Shown: positions 53,138 through 61,351 of the stretch, piece after piece | How the letters are laid out: every line of letters begins with the position of its first letter | How positions within the stretch are numbered: the first letter of the stretch is position 1 | DNA from: Mycolicibacterium austroafricanum | GTDB taxonomy: Bacteria; Actinomycetota; Actinomycetes; Mycobacteriales; Mycobacteriaceae | Assembly: GCF_902705885.1 (NCBI RefSeq) | Contig: NZ_CACSIP010000016.1 | Span: forward strand, 1-64,000 | Direction of reading: 5' to 3' | DNA: 64,000 nt | Notes under the pieces: model-generated | What the model saw: the letters and a program-made list of their open reading frames with translations, nothing else | What the model was told of the DNA's origin: nothing | Database searches by the model: none | Made by a program: the position numbers and the translations under genes

Positions 53138-53333
53138 TCACGAGCCACCCACCGTCCGGACCAGCACTGTGGTGAACCGCCGCTTTGCCAGCCGCCATTG
53201 CGCGCCGACAACGGACGAACTCGTCGTCGTAGTAGCCGACCGCATTGACGCCAGAACCGTTGTCCTGGGCCATGATGAGCGCATACCGGATCTGCGCGGC
53301 GCAGATCTCCCGGATGTCGGCGTGATTGCTCAT
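53138..53333 (-). pseudogene. NTF2/SnoaL-like gene, internally deleted and frameshifted
   Basis: Minus-strand frame 1 from ATG 53333 gives MSNHADIREICAAQIRYALI followed directly by a C-terminal-type segment, GVNAVGYYDDEFVR. Another frame then continues with WRLAKRRFTTVLVRTVGGS and a stop at 53138-53140, the normal family C-terminus. Together these cover only about 65 residues against roughly 140-150 in intact members, so the central barrel is deleted and the tail frameshifted. It sits 4 nt after the DUF35 gene stop, as the degraded last gene of that operon. Confidence 0.7.
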
Positions 53334-53337
53334 CTGA

Positions 53338-53760
53338 TCAGCTCGCAGCCGGCTCGTACCGCAGCATCGTCACGTCATGGTCGGGATAGTCGCAGAACAC
53401 CGGCTTGACTCGCATCCCGACAGAGATGTCCTCGGGGGCGACGTTGACCAGTTCGGTCGAGAATCGCGGCCCCTCGTCCCACTCGACGATCGCCAGCAGT
53501 TGCGGCACCGCGTCGGCGAAGTGCGGGCCGACGGGACGGCGGGCCACCGTGAAGGTGTACACCGTGCCCATTCCGGAGATCTCGCGCCACTCCAGGTCGT
53601 CGGCGAGCGTTCTCGGGGCACGCACCCGCGGGTAGAACACGTAGGACTGCGACGACGGCGAGTACTGGATGAGTACCCGGTGTTCGGCCAGTGCATCCCA
53701 GAACGGGGCGCTGGTGGGGGTCTTGACCGGCATCGGCCGCTGGAACATCAAGCTGCTCAA
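53338..53760 (-). CDS. DUF35 (OB-fold, degenerate zinc ribbon) acyl-CoA-binding protein
   Basis: 140 aa. The C-terminal OB-fold is clear (GTVYTFTVARRPVGPHFADAVPQLLAIVEWDEGPRFSTELVNV, SVGMRVKPVF). The N-terminal rubredoxin-like ribbon has lost its Cys pairs (IQYSPSSQSYVFYPRVRAP, where C-x2-C and C-x2-C are usual). It lies 2 nt downstream of the thiolase-like gene. DUF35 proteins partner thiolase-fold enzymes, as ChsH2 does with the aldolase Ltp2. Confidence 0.87.
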   Translation of the reverse strand: MSSLMFQRPMPVKTPTSAPFWDALAEHRVLIQYSPSSQSYVFYPRVRAPRTLADDLEWREISGMGTVYTFTVARRPVGPHFADAVPQLLAIVEWDEGPRFSTELVNVAPEDISVGMRVKPVFCDYPDHDVTMLRYEPAAS

Positions 53761-53762
53761 GG

Positions 53763-54971
53763 TCAGTCCCCTTCCAGGACGAGGGTGGTCTGTTCAGACA
53801 GGATGCCGCCGTTTCCGGAGACGAAGGCCCGGTGGCAGTGGGCCACCTGGGCGGCGCCGGCACGGCCCATGATCTGGCGGGTGGCATCACAGACGTGGTG
53901 CATACCGCCGGCGTTGCCCGCCTGGCCGAATCCGAGTTGACCGCCGGCGGTGTTGAGCGGGAAGTCCCCCCGGAAGGTCAGGTCGTGCTGAGCGACGAAC
54001 TCCGTGCCCTTGCCCTTCTCGCAGAAGCCGGCGTCCTCCAAGCTCAGCAGCACCGTGATGGTGTAGCAGTCGTAGATCGACACCATGTCCATCTGCCGGC
54101 GACTCAACCCGGCCATGTCGAAGGCGGTATCGGCCGCACGGATGATCGGTGTCTGCAGCAGATCCTCGGCGTACGTCGGCGTCTTGTAGGGCACCTGCTC
54201 ACCGAAGCCCTTGATCCACACCGGACGGTTCTTCGACCGGGCCGCGGCATCGGCGCTGGCGACCACCACCGCCGCACCCCCCAGACACGGCATCACGATC
54301 TCGAGCAAATGCAACGGATCCGCGATCACCGGACTGGCCAGCACCTCCTCGATGGTGACCGGCTTGTCCTTCCAGATCGCCCCCTCGGTGTGGTTGGCGT
54401 TGACGCGTTGGTCCGCCACGATCTTGGCCATCGCACGCTCGTCATAACCGTAGACCGACGCATACCGCTGGGCGACCTGGCCGTACGGGCCGTTCTGACC
54501 GAGATTGCCGTACGGAATCTCGAATTCCGCCTGCGGAGAGCCGAACTGGTTGCTCGACGCACCGAAGAACACCGCGTCAACCAGCGGTTTGGGCTTTTTA
54601 TCCGATGTCGGCGTGATGTAGCGCGCGGGTATCGCACACAGCACCACGTCGCAGATTCCCAACTCGATCGCGGCGGCCGCGCGCCACACCATCCCCGCCG
54701 CGCTGGCGCCACCGAGATCCACGAGCTCAGCGAAATTCGCTCGGATGCCGAGGTATTCGGCGACCGTCGACGGGACGAAGATCTCCGACTCGCTCAGGTG
54801 CGAGGTGACGATGCCGTCGACCGACTCGCCGGGCAGCCCGGCGTCGGCCAGCGCAGCGGCCCCCAGTTCGGCCCACTGCTCCAGCATGAAGGGAGCCGGA
54901 GTCGCGTTGTTCAACCGTTCGGGAGGCAACTCCACATAGCCGACGATCGCGGCATCCCCGCGCAACCCCAT
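53763..54971 (-). CDS. Thiolase-fold protein of the lipid-transfer (SCP-x/Ltp) type
   Basis: 402 aa from ATG 54971; GTG 54977 is in frame but has a poor RBS. Thiolase features: SIYDCYTITVLLSLEDAGFC, NTAGGQLGFGQAGNAGGMHH, VSGNGG. The usual nucleophile-Cys segment appears as LVDLGGASAAGMVW, without Cys. Loss of this Cys and a DUF35 partner are features of steroid side-chain retro-aldolases (Ltp2 type), so aldol cleavage rather than thiolysis is plausible. It lies 28 nt downstream of the fused ACAD. Confidence 0.88.
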   Translation of the reverse strand: MGLRGDAAIVGYVELPPERLNNATPAPFMLEQWAELGAAALADAGLPGESVDGIVTSHLSESEIFVPSTVAEYLGIRANFAELVDLGGASAAGMVWRAAAAIELGICDVVLCAIPARYITPTSDKKPKPLVDAVFFGASSNQFGSPQAEFEIPYGNLGQNGPYGQVAQRYASVYGYDERAMAKIVADQRVNANHTEGAIWKDKPVTIEEVLASPVIADPLHLLEIVMPCLGGAAVVVASADAAARSKNRPVWIKGFGEQVPYKTPTYAEDLLQTPIIRAADTAFDMAGLSRRQMDMVSIYDCYTITVLLSLEDAGFCEKGKGTEFVAQHDLTFRGDFPLNTAGGQLGFGQAGNAGGMHHVCDATRQIMGRAGAAQVAHCHRAFVSGNGGILSEQTTLVLEGD

Positions 54972-54999
54972 GAGCACTCGCTTCCGTTGAATCCCCGCA

Positions 55000-57249
55000 T
55001 CACTTGCGGGGCAGTCCGAGAATCATCTGAGCGATGATGTTGAGCTGGATTTCCTTGGTTCCCCCGCCGATCAACTCGGCCGGCAGGTGGAAGTACGGTT
55101 CGACCACCGACATTCCCGCGGCGTCGGCGTCCTCGGTCAGCGCCGCCGGGGCGGTCAGCTCGAGAGTGGCCTTGAAGGTGCGGCGCAGCATCACGTTCAT
55201 CGCGACCTTCGCGATGCTGGACGCCGGCCCCGCCGCCTGGCCGTCGAGCAGCCGGACGACCTCGCGCAGGGCCAGTACCTTGATCGCGTTGGCGTAGGCG
55301 TCGGCTTCACCGAGCGCGGATAACACCCGGTTGTGGTCGGGCCCTTCCTCGTTGGCCAGTCGCCGCAGGATGCTCGCGCGGTCGAAGTTGACGTAGCCGC
55401 TGATCGCCACCCGTTCCTGCGCCATCGTGGCGATCGCCTGGCTCCACCCGTCGGTGGGTCCGCCCAGCAGCATCTCGTCGGCGACGAAGACGTCGGTCAG
55501 GAACACCTCGTTGAAGTGCGCCTCACCATTTGCCTGCCGGATGGGTTGCAGCTCGATGCCTTCGGATCGCATGTCGACGATGAAGTAGCCCAGGCCCCGG
55601 TGCTTGGCGACGTCGGGGTCGGTGCGCGCGAGCAGCGCCCCGAAATCGGCCGTGTGGGCAGACGAGGTCCAGATCTTGTGGCCGTTGACCAGCCAGCCAC
55701 CATCGACCTTCGTGGCCCTGGTCGTCAACGAGGCGAGGTCAGAACCGGCGCCGGGTTCGCTGAACAGCTGGCACCAGCCCAGCTCGCCACGCTGCGTCGG
55801 CGCGATGAACCTGTTCTGGAGATCCTCGGACGCCGAGCTGATGATGGTGGGCAGGATCCATTCGGCGATGCCGAGGGACGGCCTGACGAGATCGGGCCGC
55901 CTGGCGAATTCCTCGTCGATGATCAGCAGCTGCAACTGCGTGGCGTTCACGCCCCACGGCCGGGGCCAGTGCGGGGCGATCAACCCGGACTCCGCGATCA
56001 GCGTGCGTTGTGGCCCGGTGGCGAGGTTCTCGTAGTCACCCTGCCGACCCGGCCCGTCGTTACGAAGTGTCTGCGCCTCGTCGAGCACCGCGGCGACCCG
56101 CTGCCGGAAGTCGTCGTCGACGTCACCCAGTTTGACTGCGACATCCCTGGTTTCGGTACGGGACAGCTCACCCAGTGCGTGGGCGTAGCGACTGGCCGGC
56201 CCGATCGACGCCGCCAGGCTGGTGGCCTTGCGCCAGTACAGATGCAGGTCGTGTTCCCAGGTGTACCCGATCGCGCCGAACATGGTCAACGTGTCGAGAA
56301 CCAGGTCGGGTGCCGGAGCCACTGCCATCAGCACCGCTCCTGCCGCCGCGATCCGTTGCTGCACAACGCTTTCGCTGCCTTCACCGTCTTCGCTCACCGA
56401 CCTGACGGCGTCCCAGGCCGCCGAGGTGGCCAGCTCGCTGTTCACCAGCAGCATCGCGGCCTGATGCTGGAGCGCCTGAAAGGCGCCGATCGGCTTCCCG
56501 AACTGTTCGCGGGTACGCAGGTGAGCGGTGACCGCGTCGACGCACCACCTGATGGTTCCGGATGCGGCACTGGCGGTCAGCGCCACGGCCAGGCAGCGTG
56601 CGCGTTCGTCGTCGATACCGGCGAGCGCCGAACCCGTGGCGCACGTGTACTGGTCGAGCCTCAAGATCCCGACGTCGATCGTCTTGTCGGTGCCGTTGAG
56701 CACATCGATGCCGACACCGGGCGCGGACGGGTCGAGTGCGAACCAGACGGTGCCGTCGTCGCCCTGGGCACCCACGACGATCACCTGCGCCGAACACAAT
56801 CCCAGGGTCGCCGCCGACGCACCGCGCACCGTCCAACCGTCCTCACCCGAGGTCGCCCGAAGTCCTCGGGCATCCGGGAGGACGACAGCTGCCGACGCAC
56901 CCTGGGCCATTCGGGCCAACAGCGCCTGCACGTCCGGTGTCCGTTCGGCCGACAGCGCGATCGCGCCCGCGGTCACCGTCGGCACCACCGGCCCTGGCAG
57001 CAACGCGGTGGCGGCCGCCTCCACCATGCACGCTGTGTCCATCAACGTGCCGCCCTGCCCACCGGCCTCCTCGGGCAGATGCACTGCGTGGAAGCCGTTG
57101 ACGACGAGTTCGTCCCACCACTGCGGCAGATCGCCGGCGGCGAGTGAATCGAATGTGCTGCGCGTCTTCTCGATGGGTGCGTGCCGTGCGGCGAACTGGA
57201 TGATCGCCTCGGCCAGCTGCTGCTGTTCGGGGGTGAGTCCGATCGTCAT
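55000..57249 (-). CDS. Double-domain acyl-CoA dehydrogenase (FadE34-like single-chain fusion)
   Basis: 749 aa, two ACAD modules in tandem (about residues 1-375 and 376-749). The first lacks a clean FAD-binding motif but keeps LRTREQFGKPIGAFQALQHQAA and TMFGAIGYTWEHDLHLYWRKA. The second has WCQLFSEPGAGSDLASL and IGGGTKEIQLNIIAQMILGLP. This is the covalent version of the two-gene ACAD pairs at 5061/6182 and 41005/42095; FadE34 of steroid side-chain breakdown is built the same way. ATGA overlap with the epimerase stop. Confidence 0.92.
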   Translation of the reverse strand: MTIGLTPEQQQLAEAIIQFAARHAPIEKTRSTFDSLAAGDLPQWWDELVVNGFHAVHLPEEAGGQGGTLMDTACMVEAAATALLPGPVVPTVTAGAIALSAERTPDVQALLARMAQGASAAVVLPDARGLRATSGEDGWTVRGASAATLGLCSAQVIVVGAQGDDGTVWFALDPSAPGVGIDVLNGTDKTIDVGILRLDQYTCATGSALAGIDDERARCLAVALTASAASGTIRWCVDAVTAHLRTREQFGKPIGAFQALQHQAAMLLVNSELATSAAWDAVRSVSEDGEGSESVVQQRIAAAGAVLMAVAPAPDLVLDTLTMFGAIGYTWEHDLHLYWRKATSLAASIGPASRYAHALGELSRTETRDVAVKLGDVDDDFRQRVAAVLDEAQTLRNDGPGRQGDYENLATGPQRTLIAESGLIAPHWPRPWGVNATQLQLLIIDEEFARRPDLVRPSLGIAEWILPTIISSASEDLQNRFIAPTQRGELGWCQLFSEPGAGSDLASLTTRATKVDGGWLVNGHKIWTSSAHTADFGALLARTDPDVAKHRGLGYFIVDMRSEGIELQPIRQANGEAHFNEVFLTDVFVADEMLLGGPTDGWSQAIATMAQERVAISGYVNFDRASILRRLANEEGPDHNRVLSALGEADAYANAIKVLALREVVRLLDGQAAGPASSIAKVAMNVMLRRTFKATLELTAPAALTEDADAAGMSVVEPYFHLPAELIGGGTKEIQLNIIAQMILGLPRK

Positions 57250-58259
57250 CGCGATTCCTCTGCGGCCGCGGGTCGGCGTCCTGCGTCGCGGAAGAACTGT
57301 GCTGCCGCCACGATCGCCTCGGGGGTGGGCCGCGGCTGCCAGCCCAGCTCCCGGACGGCCTTGCTGTGGTCCAACGGGGTCATGATGTGCATCAGGCGGA
57401 TGTTCAGCGGCGTCAACCTGGTGTCAGTCCCGCGCAGACCCGCGAGGGCACTGCTGACGTAGCCGGCTGCAGACATCAGCCGGATAGGCACCCCCCACCG
57501 CGGCGGTGCGACACCGACCGCAGTGCAGGCGATCTCGTGGATCTCGCGAGTGCTCATGAAGCGCTCGGACACGATGTAGCGTTCACCGATCCGGCCACGT
57601 TCACCGGCAAGGAGCAACGCCTGCGCCGCATCCTCGACACCGACCACTTCGGCTTCGTAGCCGTCGATGTAGAACGGCAGTTTCCCGCGGACCGCGGCGG
57701 CCAGCAGTCCACCGTGAGGGGTGGGCAACCAGTCCCCCGGCCCGTAGGTGTTCGCCACGCACATCGCCACGCCGGGCAGTCCCCTGTCACCGCACGCCTC
57801 CAGGACCAGTTTCTCGGCGGCCACCCGGGAGCGGATGTACTCACCACCCACGTCGAGCCAGTCGTGGGCGGTGTTCTCGTCGGCGAGTCCGTGCTCGGAT
57901 CGACCGATGGTGCCGATCGAGCTGGTGAACACGAACCGCGCCAGGTCGGCTTGCGCAGCCACGTCCAACACCGTGCGTAGACCGTCGACGTTGGTGCGCC
58001 ACAACGGTGCGGGATCGCGCAACCAAGGTCGCGCATCGACCACGCAGTAGTAGACGACGTCACAGCCGTCCATGGCGGAACGCAGCGATGCGGTGTCGAA
58101 GACGTCGCCGTGGCGGACGTCGACGGGCAGCCCGTCGATCGCCCGTGTCGAGCTGGTGGTCCGGATCAGCACACGCACGTCGTCACCACGCGCTACCAGT
58201 TGCTTGGTGACGTGCGAGCCGAGGAAGCCGCTGGCCCCGATCACCAGCATCGTTCCCAC
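57246..58259 (-). CDS. NAD-dependent epimerase/dehydratase or 3beta-HSD-like extended SDR
   Basis: 337 aa. Rossmann [55 protein letters not shown]. The catalytic Y-x3-K reads Y-I-R-S-R ([14 protein letters not shown]), with Arg in place of Lys. It may still bind NAD but could be slow or use another residue. First gene of a minus-strand operon with the fused ACAD, thiolase-like and DUF35 genes. The start is adjacent to the 19-bp palindrome at 58287. Confidence 0.87.
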   Translation of the reverse strand: MGTMLVIGASGFLGSHVTKQLVARGDDVRVLIRTTSSTRAIDGLPVDVRHGDVFDTASLRSAMDGCDVVYYCVVDARPWLRDPAPLWRTNVDGLRTVLDVAAQADLARFVFTSSIGTIGRSEHGLADENTAHDWLDVGGEYIRSRVAAEKLVLEACGDRGLPGVAMCVANTYGPGDWLPTPHGGLLAAAVRGKLPFYIDGYEAEVVGVEDAAQALLLAGERGRIGERYIVSERFMSTREIHEIACTAVGVAPPRWGVPIRLMSAAGYVSSALAGLRGTDTRLTPLNIRLMHIMTPLDHSKAVRELGWQPRPTPEAIVAAAQFFRDAGRRPAAAEESR

Positions 58260-58286
58260 CGTCGCCCCGTTCGTCCGAAGGATTTC

Positions 58287-58305
58287 ACGAGACGCAACGT
58301 CTCGT
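58287..58305. promoter_or_regulatory. 19-bp perfect palindrome, probable TetR operator
   Basis: ACGAGACG-CAA-CGTCTCGT has 8-bp perfect arms. It lies in the 98-bp gap between the divergent epimerase (start 58259) and TetR (ATG 58358) genes, the classic location for a TetR operator controlling both. The sequence is unlike the GAGAA-N5-TTCTC set, so this is a separate regulon. Confidence 0.75.
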
Positions 58306-58357
58306 CTTGTGGCAGACTACGGGCGATGTCCGAGGGTGTAAAGCGGGGGGTCGGCGG

Positions 58358-58933
58358 ATGACCGCCCAGGCCACTGCGCCGCGACGGCGCAGTGAGAAGT
58401 CGCGCATGGCGATCGTCGGCGCCACCCGGGAGCTACTGCTCGAGCGGGGCTTCGACAAGCTCAGCATCGAGGCGGTCGCCGCCCGTGCCGGTGTCGGAAA
58501 ACAGACGATCTACCGCTGGTGGCCCAGCCGGCACGCCCTCGTCGCCGATGTCATCCTTGGCGACGCCGACAAGATCCTGCGGCCGATCAAGCCAACCGAC
58601 GACGTCACCGCCGACCTCTGCACGTGGGCGGTCGGGCTCGCCAGGGCCCTGACGACAGCCCGCGGCAACGCGATGCTCCGCATCCTCACCACCGCCGGGA
58701 TGGAGCATCCCGACACCGCGGCCCGGCTGCGCGCCGGGTTCAGCACCCCACTGCACGAAACAGTGCGTCATCGACTGCTGAGCGAGGGGTTCGTCCCGGC
58801 GACCGCCCGGGACGCCGCCGACGCCATCGTCGGAGGCGTCGTCTACGCCATCCTCAGCGAAGGGCGGTCGTTCGCCCACGACCGGGCGGAGTCGATCACC
58901 CGTACCGTTCTCGCCGGCACCCGTACCAGCTGA
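58358..58933 (+). CDS. TetR-family transcriptional regulator
   Basis: 191 aa from ATG 58358, after a G-rich [55 protein letters not shown]. The YRWWPSR ending of the recognition helix and the C-terminal TetR_C-type domain ([21 protein letters not shown]) fit a common actinobacterial group. It probably represses itself and the divergent epimerase-ACAD-thiolase operon through the palindrome at 58287-58305. Confidence 0.92.
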   Translation: MTAQATAPRRRSEKSRMAIVGATRELLLERGFDKLSIEAVAARAGVGKQTIYRWWPSRHALVADVILGDADKILRPIKPTDDVTADLCTWAVGLARALTTARGNAMLRILTTAGMEHPDTAARLRAGFSTPLHETVRHRLLSEGFVPATARDAADAIVGGVVYAILSEGRSFAHDRAESITRTVLAGTRTS

Positions 58934-58970
58934 TCTGGCGCGGCGCCGCGCTGCGGGGTTGGATGAGGTG

Positions 58971-59417
58971 ATGTCCGAGGTAAGCCACAGCCGCACGATC
59001 GCTGCCGACGCGGAAAAGATCTGGGCGGTGCTGGCAGATTTCGGCTCGCTCGCCACGTGGGCCGACGGGGTGGACCATTCCTGTCTGCTCGGCAACGGCT
59101 CCGACGGTGACCCGCTCGGCCTGACCCGCCGGGTGCAGGTGGGACGCGACACGTTCGTCGAGACGATCGTCGCCTTCGCCCCGCCCCACCTGCTCGCCTA
59201 CGACATCTCGGGGGTGCCGCGCTCGATGTCGGCGTCGAATCGGTGGGATCTGCGCCCCGACGACCCGGGCCGCACTACCGTGACGCTCACCAGCACCGTC
59301 CGGACGAAGCCCAATCCGCTGCGTCCGGTCGCCGAGAGGATCGGCGCCCGGTTGGTGGCGAAGCGCTCCGCAGCGCTGCTGGACTCGCTGGCCGAGCACT
59401 GTGAGGAGACCCGATGA
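58971..59417 (+). CDS. SRPBCC (START/Bet v1-like) family protein
   Basis: 148 aa from ATG 58971; TTG 58959 and GTG 58968 are possible. SHSRTIAADAEKIWAVLADFGSLATWADGVDHSCLL is the usual N-terminal helix-grip start, and RTTVTLTSTVRTKPNPL followed by a long C-terminal helix completes the hydrophobic-cavity fold. These proteins bind lipids, polyketides or aromatic ligands. It is coupled to the sulfatase by an ATGA overlap and lies 37 nt after TetR. Confidence 0.85.
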   Translation: MSEVSHSRTIAADAEKIWAVLADFGSLATWADGVDHSCLLGNGSDGDPLGLTRRVQVGRDTFVETIVAFAPPHLLAYDISGVPRSMSASNRWDLRPDDPGRTTVTLTSTVRTKPNPLRPVAERIGARLVAKRSAALLDSLAEHCEETR

Positions 59418-61249
59418 CCGCCCCCGCCAACGGTGACCGACCCGACGTCGTCATCGTGATGACCGACGAGGAACGTGCCGCACCGTCCTATGAAACCGAG
59501 GCGATCAGCAAGTGGCGCGACGGGACGCTCAATGGGCGAAAATGGTTCGACGACAACGGCGTCAGCTTCGTTCGGCACTACACCGGCTCCCTGGCCTGCG
59601 TCCCCAGCCGCCCGACGATCTTCACCGGCCACTACCCCGATCTGCACGGGGTCACCCAGACCGACGGCCTCGGCAAGGCCGCCGACGACTCGCGGTTGCG
59701 CTGGCTGCGCCCCCGCGAGGTCCCGACACTCGGCAACTGGTTCCGCGCCGCGGGTTATGACACCCACTACGACGGAAAGTGGCACATCTCCCACGCTGAC
59801 CTGATCGATCCGGCCACCGGGAGACCATTGGCCACCAACGACGACGACGGGCTCATCGATGCCGATGCGGTGCGCCGCTATCTGGAGGCTGATCCCCTTG
59901 CGGCGTACGGTTTCTCGGGATGGGTGGGCCCGGAACCGCACGGCGCTGCGCTGGCGAATGCCGGCATCCGCCGCGATCCGCTGATCGCCGACCGCGTGGT
60001 CGCGTGGCTCGAGGACCGCTACGCGCGACGTCGCGCAGGAGACGCCGACGCGCTCCGACCGTTCCTGTTGGTGGCCAGCTTCGTCAACCCGCACGACATC
60101 GTGTTGTTCCCGGGCTGGGCGCGACGCAACCCGGTCAAGCCGTCCCCGCTGGACCCGCCCCACGTCCCGCCCGCTCCGACAGCAGAGGAAGACCTGGCCA
60201 CCAAACCGGCCGCGCAGATCGCCTTCCGCGAGTCGTACTACTCCGGTTACGGTCCGGCGCAGGTCATCGAGCGGACCTATCGACAGAACGCGCAGCAGTA
60301 CCGGGATCTCTACTACCGACTGCACGCCGAGGTCGACACCCCGATCGACCGGGTGCGCCGCGCGGTCACCGAGGGCGGCTCGGGCGACGGTCCCGACGAC
60401 ACCGTCCTGGTCCGCACCGCCGACCACGGCGAGCTGCTCGGTGCCCACGGAGGCCTGCACCAGAAGTGGTTCAATCTGTACGACGAGGCCACCCGGGTGC
60501 CGTTTGTCATCGCCAGGGTCGGCTCCCACCCGACGCCCGCGCGCTCGGTGTCGGCACCGACCTCGCATGTCGATCTCGTCCCGACATTGCTTTCGGCGGC
60601 CGGTGTTGATGTCGACGCCGTCGCCGCCACACTCGCCGAGTCGTTCTCGGAAGTGCACCCGCTACCGGGCCGCGACCTGATGCCGGTCGTCGACGGCGCA
60701 CCCGGCGACGACACGCGGGCGGTGTACCTGATGACCCGCGACAACGTGCTCGAAGGCGATACCGGGGCGTCAGGGGTGGCGCGCGCGCTGAGGTTGACAG
60801 CGAATCCTCCTGCGCCGCTGCGCATCCGAATTCCAGCCCATACCGCGGCAAACTTCGAGGGGCTGGTCGCCCGCGTGGCCGACGACGCAGCGCCCGGTGG
60901 TGCCGGACACCTGTGGAAGCTGGTGCGCACGTTCGACGACCCCGGCACCTGGACCGAACCGGGTGTGCGCCATCTCGCCGCCGACGGGATGGGCGGTCCG
61001 ACGTACCGCAGCGACCCACTCGACGACCAGTGGGAACTCTACGATCTCACCGCTGATCCGGTTGAGGCGCAGAACCGCTGGCCCGATCCCGAGCTGCACG
61101 AGCTGCGCGCACATCTGCGGGCACAGCTGAAGTACGTCCGCACGGAATCCGTCCCCGAGCGCCATCAACCGTGGCCGTATGCGGTGAGGCGGCCGGCGAA
61201 GCCGTCAGGGTGGTCAGCGAAGGCACGTCAACTCATCCAGCGCCGCTGA
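59414..61249 (+). CDS. Type I (formylglycine-dependent) sulfatase/phosphonate hydrolase family protein
   Basis: 611 aa. The signature C62-V-P-S-R (SLACVPSRPTIFTGHYPD) is the C-x-P-S-R site for conversion to formylglycine. Metal ligands: Asp of VIVMTDEE (one Asp rather than the usual DD pair), and TADHGELLGAHGG. A C-terminal YDLTADPVEAQN is typical of arylsulfatases. No signal peptide, so it is cytoplasmic. It could remove sulfate from a conjugate before catabolism; phosphoesterase or hydrolase variants cannot be excluded. Confidence 0.88.
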   Translation: MTAPANGDRPDVVIVMTDEERAAPSYETEAISKWRDGTLNGRKWFDDNGVSFVRHYTGSLACVPSRPTIFTGHYPDLHGVTQTDGLGKAADDSRLRWLRPREVPTLGNWFRAAGYDTHYDGKWHISHADLIDPATGRPLATNDDDGLIDADAVRRYLEADPLAAYGFSGWVGPEPHGAALANAGIRRDPLIADRVVAWLEDRYARRRAGDADALRPFLLVASFVNPHDIVLFPGWARRNPVKPSPLDPPHVPPAPTAEEDLATKPAAQIAFRESYYSGYGPAQVIERTYRQNAQQYRDLYYRLHAEVDTPIDRVRRAVTEGGSGDGPDDTVLVRTADHGELLGAHGGLHQKWFNLYDEATRVPFVIARVGSHPTPARSVSAPTSHVDLVPTLLSAAGVDVDAVAATLAESFSEVHPLPGRDLMPVVDGAPGDDTRAVYLMTRDNVLEGDTGASGVARALRLTANPPAPLRIRIPAHTAANFEGLVARVADDAAPGGAGHLWKLVRTFDDPGTWTEPGVRHLAADGMGGPTYRSDPLDDQWELYDLTADPVEAQNRWPDPELHELRAHLRAQLKYVRTESVPERHQPWPYAVRRPAKPSGWSAKARQLIQRR

Positions 61250-61280
61250 CTCACGCGCACGGGTCGAATGCACACGAGAT

Positions 61281-61325
61281 CCGACTTCTGCAGACGTTTT
61301 TCGAGAAGAAGTCTGCAAAAGTCGG
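61281..61325. terminator. Inverted-repeat terminator between sulfatase and amidohydrolase
   Basis: CCGACTTCTGCAGAC (61281-61295) and GTCTGCAAAAGTCGG (61311-61325) pair at 14 of 15 positions around a 15-nt loop. It lies in the 102-nt gap between convergent genes. The 10-bp TGACTCACGC occurs on both sides of the hairpin (from 61249 and 61349), which could mark insertion of a repeat element. It shares the TCTGCAAAA core with 40939-40987. Confidence 0.6.
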
Positions 61326-61351
61326 TTCTCGGCGTGCCGGGTTGCGCTGAC

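Noticed and set aside
55333..57147. 604-codon open frame antisense to the fused ACAD
   Set aside because: Low-complexity composition and no motif; the minus strand has clear ACAD signatures throughout.
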